DNA from: Pseudomonas sp. Ga0074129
GTDB taxonomy: Bacteria; Pseudomonadota; Gammaproteobacteria; Pseudomonadales; Pseudomonadaceae
Length of the DNA stretch: 64,000 nt
NCBI GenBank assembly: GCA_001465025.1
Contig: LNDO01000091.1
Span: 1-64,000 of the forward strand
Reading direction: 5' to 3'
The notes below the pieces were generated by a model. It worked only from the letters and a program-made list of their open reading frames with translations. It ran no database searches and was not told the DNA's origin. Below, one piece after another: positions 7,268 through 15,580 of this stretch (positions are counted from its first letter, which is position 1; each line of letters opens with the position of its first letter). Both the position numbers and the translations under genes were made by a program.

Positions 7268-8380
7268 ATGACAACAATCAAACACCTACTCGCCGTCGCT
7301 GTCTGCGGCGCAACCTTGATGACCGGCGCAGCCCAAGCGCAAACACCCGAGAAGCCGCGCGAACTGCGCGTGTATAACTGGGCCGATTACATGCTGCCCT
7401 CGGTGCCCAAAGCGTTCGCTGACAACAGCGGCATCAAGCTGACGTGGGACGTGTTCGACACCAACGAGTCGCTGGAAGCCAAGCTGCTCACCGGCAACTC
7501 CGGCTATGACTTGGTGGTGCCGACCAACACCTTCCTTGATACGCAAATCAAGGCTGGGGTATTCCAACCGCTGGACAAGAGCAAACTGCCCAACTGGCAG
7601 CACCTCGACCCCGGCCTGCTAAAGCTGATGACCGCCAACGACCCCGGCAACCAGTACGCCGTGCCTTACATGTACGGCACCGTGCTGATCGGCTTCAACC
7701 CGGACAAGGTCAAAGCCGTGCTCGGTGCCGATGCACCGGTGGACAGCTGGGACCTGATCTTCAAGGAAGAGAACATCAGCAAACTCAAGCAATGCGGCGT
7801 GGCCATGCTCGACTCACCCGGCGATATCCTGCCCATCGCCCTGCACTACCTGGGCTTGGACCCCAACAGCACCAAGCCCGAAGACTACGAAAAAGCCAGC
7901 GCGCTGATGCTGAAGATTCGTCCCCACGTGGCCTACTTCCACTCCGCCAAGTACATGACTGACATCGCCAACGGTGACATCTGCGTGGCCATCGGCTACT
8001 CGGGCAGCTTCTACCAGTTCGCCAACCGCGCTAAAGAAGCGGGCAACGGCGTGGTGGTCGATTGGCGCTTGCCGAAAGAAGGCGCGCCGCTGTGGTACGA
8101 CTCCTTCGCCATCCCGAAAAGCGCGAAGAACGTCGCCGAGGCCCATGAATTCCTCAACCATCTGCTTGAGCCCAAGGTCATCGCGCCAATCAGCGACTTC
8201 CTCGGCTACCCCAACCCGAACAAAGACGGCATGCCACTGGTGGGCGCAGAAATCCGCGACAACCCCGGCCTGACCCCGACCGCCGAAGCGCAGAAGACCC
8301 TTTACGTGCTGCAACCGCTGCCGCAGAAAATCGAACGCGTGCGTACACGGGTGTGGAACACCATCAAGTCGGGGACCTGA
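7268..8380 (+). CDS. Periplasmic polyamine-binding protein of an ABC transporter (PotF/SpuD-like)
   Basis: A 370-residue secreted protein: signal peptide about residues 1-24 (ending GAAQA-Q), then the spermidine/putrescine-binding fold (LRVYNWADYMLPS, DLVVPTNTFL, VPYMYGTVLIGFNPDKV, YSGSFYQFA). ATG 7268 is preferred over GTG 7259, which lies inside the ribosome-binding AAGGTG. No permease or ATPase gene follows, so it must work with transporter parts encoded elsewhere or act as a sensor protein. Its position after aphA suggests acetylated polyamines or related compounds as ligand; that is inference. A strong terminator closes the transcript. Confidence 0.85.
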   Translation: MTTIKHLLAVAVCGATLMTGAAQAQTPEKPRELRVYNWADYMLPSVPKAFADNSGIKLTWDVFDTNESLEAKLLTGNSGYDLVVPTNTFLDTQIKAGVFQPLDKSKLPNWQHLDPGLLKLMTANDPGNQYAVPYMYGTVLIGFNPDKVKAVLGADAPVDSWDLIFKEENISKLKQCGVAMLDSPGDILPIALHYLGLDPNSTKPEDYEKASALMLKIRPHVAYFHSAKYMTDIANGDICVAIGYSGSFYQFANRAKEAGNGVVVDWRLPKEGAPLWYDSFAIPKSAKNVAEAHEFLNHLLEPKVIAPISDFLGYPNPNKDGMPLVGAEIRDNPGLTPTAEAQKTLYVLQPLPQKIERVRTRVWNTIKSGT

Positions 8381-8404
8381 TCGCCCATCAGCCCCTGAAA
8401 AGCG

Positions 8405-8418
8405 TTCGGTTTTCCGAA
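8405..8418. promoter_or_regulatory. AauR-type upstream activating sequence TTCGG-TTTT-CCGAA
   Basis: A perfect 5-4-5 inverted repeat, TTCGGTTTTCCGAA. It matches the TTCGG-N4-CCGAA motif I recall as the binding site of the AauR response regulator of P. putida. It lies 117 bp upstream of the sigma54 promoter of aatJ, a normal enhancer distance, and aauR itself is 5.5 kb downstream. It sits between the stop of the polyamine-binding gene and its terminator. Confidence 0.75.
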
Positions 8419-8437
8419 TGCCAAACCACTGATTAAT

Positions 8438-8465
8438 CGCCCAGCCGAACAGCTGGGCGTTTTTC
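8438..8465 (+). terminator. Rho-independent terminator after the polyamine-binding gene
   Basis: CGCCCAGC (8438-8445) pairs perfectly with GCTGGGCG (8452-8459) around a 6-nt loop, followed by TTTTTC. Confidence 0.9.
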
Positions 8466-8534
8466 ATCCGCCAAATTTTAAAATTTACTCATATATTTCA
8501 ATAGCTTACATATTCATAAAAACCCTCGATGGCC

Positions 8535-8550
8535 TGGCATACATCCTGCT
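8535..8550 (+). promoter_or_regulatory. Sigma54 (RpoN) promoter of aatJ
   Basis: TGGCATACATCCTGCT has GG and GC exactly 12 bp apart (GG 8536-8537, GC 8548-8549), fitting the -24/-12 consensus TGGCAYR-N4-YTGCW. It lies about 95 bp before the aatJ start. Together with the upstream AauR-type repeat it predicts AauR/RpoN-dependent expression. Confidence 0.75.
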
Positions 8551-8644
8551 CCCTGTACCGGCAGGAATGCGATAGCTCTTCCAAGCCAGCGGTTAAGCCC
8601 AACAGGCCCGGCCGCCCATAAGAACAACATCGAGGAACAGATTC

Positions 8645-9553
8645 ATGCGTATTGTCCCCCGCGTACTGAGTGCGGCCATTGCCGCCGCCCTGATCAGCAG
8701 CCCGGCCTTCGCCAGCGAACTGACCGGCACCCTGAAGAAGATCAAAGACTCCGGCACCATCACCCTGGGCCACCGCGACGCCTCCATCCCCTTCTCCTAC
8801 TTCGGCGACAACCCACAGCAGCCCGTGGGCTACTCCCACGACCTGCAGCTGAAAGTGGTTGAAGCGATCAAGCAGGAACTGGGCATGCCGGACCTCAAGG
8901 TGCGCTACAACCTGGTCACCTCGCAGACCCGTATCCCGCTGGTGCAGAACGGCACCGTCGACCTGGAGTGCGGCTCCACCACCAACAACATCGAGCGCCA
9001 GCGTCAGGTGGACTTCTCCGTCGGCATCTTCGAAGTCGGCACCCGCCTGCTGACCAAGAAAACCTCGGGGGTCAGCGACTTCCCTGATCTCAAGGGCAAG
9101 AACGTGGTGACCACCGCCGGCACCACCTCCGAGCGCCTGCTGAAGATCATGAATGCCGAGAAGCAGATGGGCATGAACATCATCTCGGCCAAGGACCATG
9201 GCGAGTCCTTCCTGATGCTCGAATCCGGCCGCGCCCTGGCCTTCATGATGGACGACGCCCTGCTCTACGGCGAAATGGCCAAGGCCAAACAGCCGGCTGA
9301 CTGGGTGGTGGTCGGCGAGCCGCAGTCCTTTGAGATTTACGGCTGCATGATGCGCAAAGGTGACGAAGGCTTTAAGCAGGTGGTCGACAAGGCCATCAGC
9401 GCCACCTTTGCCTCCGGTGAAGTCAACGCCATCTATGACAAGTGGTTCATGCAACCAATCCCGCCGAAGAACCTCAACCTCAACTTCCCCATGAGCGATG
9501 AACTGAAAAAGCTGATCGCCAACCCCACCGACAAGTCTGCCGAGCAGATCTGA
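8645..9553 (+). CDS. aatJ: Glutamate/aspartate ABC transporter, periplasmic binding protein
   Basis: A 302-residue family-3 solute-binding protein with signal peptide (about 1-23, ending AFA-S). It carries the acidic-amino-acid-type segments ITLGHRDASIPFSY, YSHDLQLKV, GTVDLECGSTTNN and SAKDHGESFLMLESGRA. A GAGG box 9 bp before the ATG sets the start. It heads aatJQMP, which imports glutamate and aspartate. A sigma54 promoter and AauR-type site lie upstream and the aauSR two-component pair lies downstream, giving a self-contained acidic amino acid regulon. Confidence 0.95.
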   Translation: MRIVPRVLSAAIAAALISSPAFASELTGTLKKIKDSGTITLGHRDASIPFSYFGDNPQQPVGYSHDLQLKVVEAIKQELGMPDLKVRYNLVTSQTRIPLVQNGTVDLECGSTTNNIERQRQVDFSVGIFEVGTRLLTKKTSGVSDFPDLKGKNVVTTAGTTSERLLKIMNAEKQMGMNIISAKDHGESFLMLESGRALAFMMDDALLYGEMAKAKQPADWVVVGEPQSFEIYGCMMRKGDEGFKQVVDKAISATFASGEVNAIYDKWFMQPIPPKNLNLNFPMSDELKKLIANPTDKSAEQI

Positions 9554-9564
9554 CGGTACGCCTG

Positions 9565-9587
9565 CCGCCGCTTCACAAGAGCGGCGG
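9565..9587 (+). other. Intercistronic hairpin between aatJ and aatQ
   Basis: CCGCCGCT-TCACAAG-AGCGGCGG is a perfect 8-bp stem without a T-run, 12 bp after the aatJ stop. Such hairpins commonly protect the binding-protein message from 3' decay and so raise its level over the permease genes. Confidence 0.65.
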
Positions 9588-9734
9588 TAGACGGGGAACC
9601 CCGGAAGCACCCGTCTTCCACCTTCCATCTGACTGGATCGAGGCACGTTCGCCACCCGCGAACGGGGCAGGCAAACACCTGCCCGGCCTCCTCCGACCCA
9701 CGGCCTATTTCGCAACACCCGAGGGGCAACCCAC

Positions 9735-10481
9735 ATGAACTACAACTGGGACTGGGGCATTTTCTTCAAGCCCACCGGCATCGGCAGCGAGATCTACCTG
9801 GACTGGTTCATCACCGGCCTGGGCTGGACCATCGCCATCGCCATCGTCGGCTGGATCATCGCCCTAGCGCTGGGCTCGCTGCTCGGCGTCATGCGTACGG
9901 TGCCGAACCGCTGGATCTCCGGCATCGCCGCCACCTACGTGGAAATCTTCCGCAACGTACCGCTGCTGGTGCAGCTGTTTCTCTGGTACTTCCTGGTGCC
10001 GGACCTGCTGCCCGAGCCATTAGAAATCTGGTTCAAGCAGGATCTCAACCCTGCCACATCGGCATATTTGTCGGTTGTGGTTTGTCTTGGCTTATTTACC
10101 GCCGCACGGGTTTGCGAGCAGGTGCGCACCGGCATCCAGGCGCTGCCCAAAGGCCAGACGGCCGCTGCTTATGCCATGGGTTTCAAACTGCCGCAAATCT
10201 ACAGCAACGTACTGCTGCCGCAGGCTTACCGGATCATCATCCCTCCACTCACCAGCGAGTTTCTGAACATCTTCAAGAACTCATCGGTGGCTTCGCTAAT
10301 CGGCCTGATGGAGTTGCTGGCGCAGACCAAACAGACCGCTGAGTTCAGCGCCAACCTGTTCGAAGCCTTCACCCTGGCCACGCTGATCTACTTCACCCTG
10401 AACATGAGCCTGATGCTGCTGATGCGCCTGATTGAGAAGAAAGTCGCGGTGCCCGGCCTGATCGCTATGGGAGGTAAATGA
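9735..10481 (+). CDS. aatQ: Glutamate/aspartate ABC transporter, permease Q
   Basis: A 248-residue polar-amino-acid permease with about five membrane helices. The C-terminal half carries the ABC-coupling EAA loop (AALPKGQTAAAYAMGFKLPQ, near residues 140-160). The N-terminal MNYNWDWGIFFKP is typical of the GltJ/AatQ type. It follows aatJ after 181 bp and overlaps aatM by 4 bp (ATGA). It should form the heterodimeric membrane channel with AatM. Confidence 0.93.
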   Translation: MNYNWDWGIFFKPTGIGSEIYLDWFITGLGWTIAIAIVGWIIALALGSLLGVMRTVPNRWISGIAATYVEIFRNVPLLVQLFLWYFLVPDLLPEPLEIWFKQDLNPATSAYLSVVVCLGLFTAARVCEQVRTGIQALPKGQTAAAYAMGFKLPQIYSNVLLPQAYRIIIPPLTSEFLNIFKNSSVASLIGLMELLAQTKQTAEFSANLFEAFTLATLIYFTLNMSLMLLMRLIEKKVAVPGLIAMGGK

Positions 10482-11146
10482 TGGATTTCAGTGCAATCGT
10501 TCCGGCCCTGCCAGGCCTGTGGGATGGCATGGCCATGACCCTCCAGCTGATGGTCATGGGCATCATTGGCGGCGTGGTCCTGGGCACCGTGCTGGCGCTC
10601 ATGCGCCTGTCACATAACAAGCTGCTGGCGAATATCGCCGCCGCCTACGTCAACTATTTCCGCTCGATCCCGCTGCTGCTGGTGATCACCTGGTTCTACT
10701 TTGCGGTGCCGTTCATCCTGCGCTGGATCACCGGCGAAGACACCCCAATCGGTGCCTTCACCTCTTGCCTGGTGGCCTTTGTAATGTTCGAAGCGGCGTA
10801 CTTCTGTGAGATCGTCCGCGCCGGCATTCAGGCCATCCCCCGTGGCCAGATGGGCGCCGCCCAGGCGCTGGGGATGAACTATGGGCAGACCATGCGCCTG
10901 ATCATCCTGCCGCAGGCGTTCCGCAAGATGACCCCGCTGCTGCTGCAGCAGAGCATCATCCTGTTTCAGGACACCTCGCTGGTCTACACCGTCGGCCTGA
11001 TGGACTTCCTCAACGCCGCCCGCTCGCGTGGCGACATCATCGGCCAGCCCCATGAATTCCTGATCTTCGCCGGCCTGGTGTACTTCCTCATCAGCTTCTC
11101 CGCCTCGTTGCTGGTCAAGCATCTGCAAAAAAGGTTAGCCGTATGA
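10478..11146 (+). CDS. aatM: Glutamate/aspartate ABC transporter, permease M
   Basis: A 222-residue permease of the same family, with about five helices and the coupling loop [19 protein letters not shown] near residues 120-140. The start overlaps the aatQ stop by 4 bp and its own stop overlaps aatP by 4 bp, a coupled cistron order typical of GltJKL/AatQMP systems. Confidence 0.93.
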   Translation: MMDFSAIVPALPGLWDGMAMTLQLMVMGIIGGVVLGTVLALMRLSHNKLLANIAAAYVNYFRSIPLLLVITWFYFAVPFILRWITGEDTPIGAFTSCLVAFVMFEAAYFCEIVRAGIQAIPRGQMGAAQALGMNYGQTMRLIILPQAFRKMTPLLLQQSIILFQDTSLVYTVGLMDFLNAARSRGDIIGQPHEFLIFAGLVYFLISFSASLLVKHLQKRLAV

Positions 11147-11877
11147 TTTCCATCAAAAACGTCAACAAGTGGTACGGAAACTTCCAGGTGCTGACCGACT
11201 GCACCACCGAAGTGAAGAAAGGCGAAGTGGTGGTGGTGTGCGGGCCGTCCGGTTCCGGCAAATCCACCCTGATCAAGTGCGTCAACGCCCTGGAACCGTT
11301 CCAGAAGGGTGACATTGTGGTCGATGGCACCTCGATTGCCGACCCGAAGACCAACCTGCCCCAGCTGCGTTCGCGGGTCGGCATGGTGTTCCAGCACTTC
11401 GAACTGTTCCCGCACCTCTCCATCACCGAGAACCTGACCATCGCGCAGATCAAGGTGCTCGGCCGCAGCAAGGCCGAGGCCACCGAGAAAGGCCTCAAGC
11501 TGCTGGAACGTGTCGGCCTGTCGGCGCATGCGCACAAGCATCCTGGCCAGCTTTCCGGCGGCCAGCAGCAGCGCGTGGCGATTGCCCGTGCGCTGGCCAT
11601 GGACCCGGTGGTGATGCTGTTTGACGAACCGACCTCGGCCCTCGACCCGGAGATGGTCAACGAGGTGCTGGATGTGATGGTGCAACTGGCACAGGAAGGC
11701 ATGACCATGATGTGCGTGACCCACGAGATGGGCTTTGCGCGCAAGGTGGCCGACCGGGTGATATTCATGGACGCCGGGCAGATCGTCGAAGACTGCGCCA
11801 AGGAAGAATTCTTCGGTGACGTCAGCCAGCGCTCCGAGCGCGCCCAGCAGTTCCTGGCGAAGATTCTCCAGCACTAA
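11143..11877 (+). CDS. aatP: Glutamate/aspartate ABC transporter, ATPase
   Basis: A 244-residue ATPase with Walker [10 protein letters not shown] (about 34-42), Q-loop in [10 protein letters not shown], signature LSGGQQQR, Walker [13 protein letters not shown] and switch His in VTHEMGFA. It powers import through AatQM. Last gene of the transporter operon. In P. aeruginosa, as I recall it, ansB and ggt sit between this block and aauSR; here they are absent and the two-component genes follow directly. Confidence 0.95.
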   Translation: MISIKNVNKWYGNFQVLTDCTTEVKKGEVVVVCGPSGSGKSTLIKCVNALEPFQKGDIVVDGTSIADPKTNLPQLRSRVGMVFQHFELFPHLSITENLTIAQIKVLGRSKAEATEKGLKLLERVGLSAHAHKHPGQLSGGQQQRVAIARALAMDPVVMLFDEPTSALDPEMVNEVLDVMVQLAQEGMTMMCVTHEMGFARKVADRVIFMDAGQIVEDCAKEEFFGDVSQRSERAQQFLAKILQH

Positions 11878-11908
11878 CCCCAAAGGTGGGACCAGGCCGC
11901 TGAGCGCT

Positions 11909-12026
11909 TGTGGGAGGCGCTTCAGCGGCGATTGGCCAGGCAAGGTTGCAACAGCATCGCGGCTACGACTGCATGGATGCAGGAGTTAGAGCGAAGCAGG
12001 ATGCCAGAGCCGAAAGCCCCTCCCAC
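11909..12026. repeat. REP-like element (GTGGGAGGCGCTTCAGCGGCG ... CCCCTCCCAC)
   Basis: The left arm at about 11910-11930 (GTGGGAGGCGCTTCAGCGGC) has a distant complement ending in AAGCCCCTCCCAC near 12014-12026. The left arm recurs almost identically at 16519. It lies between aatP and aauS and holds no gene. Confidence 0.65.
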
Positions 12027-12068
12027 GGATTACGCGCGCCCACAACTACCCAGCCAAGGAGGACTGTG

Positions 12069-13988
12069 ATGCAATGCCCCACCGCCTCTCTTTGCGCCGT
12101 GCCGCCAGCCCTGACCGTGAAACCGCGCCTCGCTCGCCTTCTGCTGCTGATCCTGTTGCTGCTCCTGCTGGTGCTCGGCTGCGGTTATGCCGGCTATCAC
12201 CTCAGCGAACGCAGCGGCATCCGTGACCTCGCTGAAGGGGGTGAACGCCAGCTGGAACTCAACGCCCGCGCGGTAGAAAGCGAGATCACCAAGTACACCT
12301 ACCTGCCCAGCCTGCTGGAGCTGGAGTACAACGTCGGCCGCCTGCTGCAAACGCCCACCACCTACCGCCGGGGACTGGTCAACGATTACCTCGAAGGCCT
12401 CAACCAGCGCAGTGGCAGCCTGGCCATCTACGTGCTGGACCGCAGCGGCCGGGTGCTGGCCACCAGTAACTGGCGCGAGCCGAGTAGCTTTCTCGGCGAA
12501 GACCTGTCGTTTCGCGCCTATTTCCAGGACGCCATCCAGGGCAAACCCGGACGCTTCTACGGCATCGGCAGCACCACCGGCGAGCCCGGCTACTACCTGG
12601 CCCACGGTCTGAAAAGCGGCGAGCGGATCATCGGCGTGGCAGTGGTCAAAGTGCGCCTGGACAGCTTGGAACAACGCTGGCAGCGCGCCCGTCTGCAGGC
12701 GTATGTCAGTGACGAGAACGGCATCATCATCCTCTCCAGCAACCCCAGCCGGCGCCTCAAGGCCGTGCATCCGCTGGGCCCGAACACCCGCGAGCGGCTG
12801 GCGCGCAGCCTGCAGTACCACTGGTGGGCATTGGAAGAACTGCAACCGCTGGCCCGCCGCACCCTCGGCGACGGCTTGGAGCAAGTCAGCTTCGCCGCCG
12901 ACCAGGACGGCGAGGTAGACGCTGGGCCGATCACCTACCTGGCGCAGACTCGGCCGCTGGACGACACCCCCTGGCACCTGACCCTGCTCACCCCACTGCA
13001 AGACCAACGCCGCGCCGCCCTCAGCCACGCCATGCTGGCGGCCGTGGCCTGCGCCCTGCTGATCTTCTTGGGCCTGGCGCTGAACCAGCGGCGCAAGGTG
13101 ATCGCCACCCGCCTGGCCGCCCGTGAAGCACTGGAGCAAGCCAACAACGAACTGGAACGCAAGATCGCCGAACGCACTGCCGATCTGCAGGCCAGCAACC
13201 AGCGCCTGCAGGCCGAAGTGCGCGAACGCAAGCAAGCGGAAACCACCTTGCGCCAAGCCCAAGACGAACTGGTGCAGGCCGGTAAGCTGGCAGTGATCGG
13301 GCAGATGTCCACCAGCATCGCCCACGAACTGAATCAGCCGCTGGCGGCGCTGCGCACCCTGTCCGGCAATACCGTACGTTTCCTCCAGCGCGGTGCCCTT
13401 GATGTAGCCAGCAGCAACCTTAAAACCATCTGCGAACTGGTCGACCGCATGGGCAAGATCACCGCCAGCCTGCGCGCCTTTGCCCGCCGCAGTGGCGACC
13501 AGGGCGAGGCGAGCCTGGAGCAGGCGGTGGACGCCGCCCTGCTGCTGTTGCAGAACCACCCCGGCTATGCCGCCGTGCAACTGCACCGTGACTATGCCCA
13601 CGGTCCGGCCGATGTGCGCCTGGCCATTGAACAGACGCGCCTGGAACAGATTCTGGTCAACCTGATCGCCAACGCCCTCGACGCCATGAGCGAGCAAACC
13701 GAGCGCCAGCTCTGGCTGACCGGCCACGATGACGGCGAACGCTACCGCCTGAGCGTGCGCGACAACGGCCCGGGGATCGCCGCCGATGTACGCGTGCACC
13801 TGTTCGAGCCGTTCTTCACCACCAAACCCGGCGAGAAAGGCCTGGGCCTGGGCCTAACCCTTTCTGCCAGCCTGGCTGCCGCCGCCGCCGGCAGCCTGAC
13901 CGTGCAACACCCGGACAGCGGCGGTACGGCCTTCGAGCTGAACCTGGCCAAAGTCACCGCCCACCAGGAGACCCCAGGCCATGAGTGA
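12069..13988 (+). CDS. aauS: Sensor histidine kinase for acidic amino acids (DctB type)
   Basis: A 639-residue membrane kinase. ATG 12069 is chosen because AAGGAGGA lies 6 bp before it. Layout: TM1 about 21-43, periplasmic sensor (dCache-like) to about 318, TM2 about 320-340, a coiled-coil linker (ALEQANNELERKIAERTADLQA), H-box with phospho-acceptor H419 (SIAHELNQPLAAL), N-box NLIANALDAM near 530, G1 DNGPGIA and G2 GLGLGLTLS. It should sense glutamate/aspartate and phosphorylate AauR, whose gene overlaps its end by 8 bp. Confidence 0.9.
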   Translation: MQCPTASLCAVPPALTVKPRLARLLLLILLLLLLVLGCGYAGYHLSERSGIRDLAEGGERQLELNARAVESEITKYTYLPSLLELEYNVGRLLQTPTTYRRGLVNDYLEGLNQRSGSLAIYVLDRSGRVLATSNWREPSSFLGEDLSFRAYFQDAIQGKPGRFYGIGSTTGEPGYYLAHGLKSGERIIGVAVVKVRLDSLEQRWQRARLQAYVSDENGIIILSSNPSRRLKAVHPLGPNTRERLARSLQYHWWALEELQPLARRTLGDGLEQVSFAADQDGEVDAGPITYLAQTRPLDDTPWHLTLLTPLQDQRRAALSHAMLAAVACALLIFLGLALNQRRKVIATRLAAREALEQANNELERKIAERTADLQASNQRLQAEVRERKQAETTLRQAQDELVQAGKLAVIGQMSTSIAHELNQPLAALRTLSGNTVRFLQRGALDVASSNLKTICELVDRMGKITASLRAFARRSGDQGEASLEQAVDAALLLLQNHPGYAAVQLHRDYAHGPADVRLAIEQTRLEQILVNLIANALDAMSEQTERQLWLTGHDDGERYRLSVRDNGPGIAADVRVHLFEPFFTTKPGEKGLGLGLTLSASLAAAAAGSLTVQHPDSGGTAFELNLAKVTAHQETPGHE

Positions 13989-15300
13989 ACCACTGAGCGT
14001 TCTGATCGTCGAAGACGACCCCCACGTATTGCTTGGTTGCCAGCAGGCACTGGCCCTGGAAGACATTCCCAGCGTCGGCGTGGGCAGCGCCGAAGAAGCC
14101 CTGCAACGCATCAACGCGGACTTTGCCGGCATCGTCATCAGCGATATCCGCCTGCCCGGCATCGACGGCCTGCAACTGCTCAGCCGTCTCAAACAGCGCG
14201 ACCCCAGCCTGCCGGTGGTGCTGATCACCGGTCATGGAGACATCGAGATGGCGGTCAATGCCATGCGTGACGGCGCTTACGACTTTATGGAGAAACCCTT
14301 CTCCCCCGAGCGCCTGGTGGATGTTGTGCGCCGCGCCCTGGAACAACGCAGCCTGGCCCGCGAAGTAACGGCCCTGCGCCGCCAGCTGGCGGGCCGCCAG
14401 GCCTTGGAGCAGCGCCTGATCGGCCGCTCGCCAGCGATGCAGCAACTGCGTGAGCTGATCGCCAACGTTGCCGATACCGGGGCCAACGTGCTGATCGAAG
14501 GTGAAACCGGCACCGGCAAGGAGCTGGTGGCGCGCTGCCTGCACGACTTCAGCCGACGCCAGGCCAAGCCGTTTGTCGCGCTCAACTGTGGCGGCCTGCC
14601 GGAAAACCTGTTCGAGAGCGAAATCTTCGGCCACGAGGCCCACGCCTTCACTGGCGCGGGCAAGCGGCGCATCGGCAAGATCGAACACGCCAACGGCGGC
14701 ACGCTGTTTCTCGACGAAGTCGAGAGCATGCCGCTGAACCTGCAGATCAAATTGCTGCGGGTGTTGCAGGAGCACAGCCTGGAACGCCTCGGCTCGAACC
14801 AGAGCGTGGCAGTGGATTGCCGGATAATCGCCGCGACCAAAGCCGACCTGGAACAGCAAGGCAAGGCCGGGCAGTTTCGCAGCGACCTTTACTACCGGCT
14901 CAACGTGGTGACCCTGGCACTGCCACCATTGCGCGAACGGCGTGAGGACATCGCCCTGCTGTTCGAGCATTTCCTCCAACTGGCTGCGCTACGCTTCGAC
15001 CGCATCGCACCGTCACTCGACCGCCAGACCCTGAGCCGCCTGATGAGCCACGACTGGCCGGGCAATGTGCGCGAACTGCGTAACGTCGCCGAGCGTTTCG
15101 CCCTTGGCCTGCCAGTATTCAAGGGCAGCGAACTGGGTAGCGAGACCAGCCCGAACTTCGCCGAAACGGTGGAGGCCTTCGAACGCAGCCTTCTCAGCGA
15201 TACCCTGGGCCGCCACGCCGGCAACCTCAGCCAGGCCGCCCAAGCCTTGGGCATGGCCAAGACCACACTGTTCGATAAAGTAAAGAAGTACGGCCTGTAG
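13981..15300 (+). CDS. aauR: Sigma54-dependent response regulator (DctD type)
   Basis: A 439-residue enhancer-binding protein: receiver domain with phospho-Asp D55 (IVISDIRLPG), AAA+ domain with Walker A GETGTGKE (175-182) and Walker B GGTLFLDEV, and a Fis-type HTH at about 410-436. The sigma54-contact loop, normally GAFTGA, reads HAFTGA (222-227), a Gly-to-His change at its first position. It is expected to activate aatJ through the TTCGG-N4-CCGAA site at 8405 and the RpoN promoter at 8535. It overlaps aauS by 8 bp. Confidence 0.92.
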   Translation: MSEPLSVLIVEDDPHVLLGCQQALALEDIPSVGVGSAEEALQRINADFAGIVISDIRLPGIDGLQLLSRLKQRDPSLPVVLITGHGDIEMAVNAMRDGAYDFMEKPFSPERLVDVVRRALEQRSLAREVTALRRQLAGRQALEQRLIGRSPAMQQLRELIANVADTGANVLIEGETGTGKELVARCLHDFSRRQAKPFVALNCGGLPENLFESEIFGHEAHAFTGAGKRRIGKIEHANGGTLFLDEVESMPLNLQIKLLRVLQEHSLERLGSNQSVAVDCRIIAATKADLEQQGKAGQFRSDLYYRLNVVTLALPPLRERREDIALLFEHFLQLAALRFDRIAPSLDRQTLSRLMSHDWPGNVRELRNVAERFALGLPVFKGSELGSETSPNFAETVEAFERSLLSDTLGRHAGNLSQAAQALGMAKTTLFDKVKKYGL

Positions 15301-15320
15301 CCACAGCCCCACCCCACGCC

Positions 15321-15580
15321 TAAGAACCTGTTTACGGTCTTGCGAGCTAGAGTCCTGCAAGGCGCTACGTTAGTAACAGCCTCCGGCTGGTCAAAGCGGC
15401 GAGGACGCGGACTGGGCTCGCACGCGAGTTTACGAGCTGTAAATGAGCATGACTCGTTCTACTCGCCCTGCGGGTTGCGCTAAAGCGCGTTAGCCGCAAG
15501 CGGCTTCCGACCGGGCTGGCGCACCAGCCTGTTTTTAACGCAGCAGGGCCGACGCGCAGCTGATCGTACAGAGGTTCTAA
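15321..15580. mobile_element. MITE-like element, about 260 bp with imperfect 19-bp terminal inverted repeats
   Basis: The left end TAAGAACCTGTTTACGGTC (15321-15339) and the complement of the right end, TTAGAACCTCTGTACGATC (15562-15580), agree at 15 of 19 positions. No transposase fits inside. Both ends abut GCC, so a 3-bp target duplication is possible. The interior has the GC-rich sequence that I recall from many Pseudomonas intergenic repeats. The right end overlaps the last codons of the minus-strand LysR gene and supplies its stop. Confidence 0.65.
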
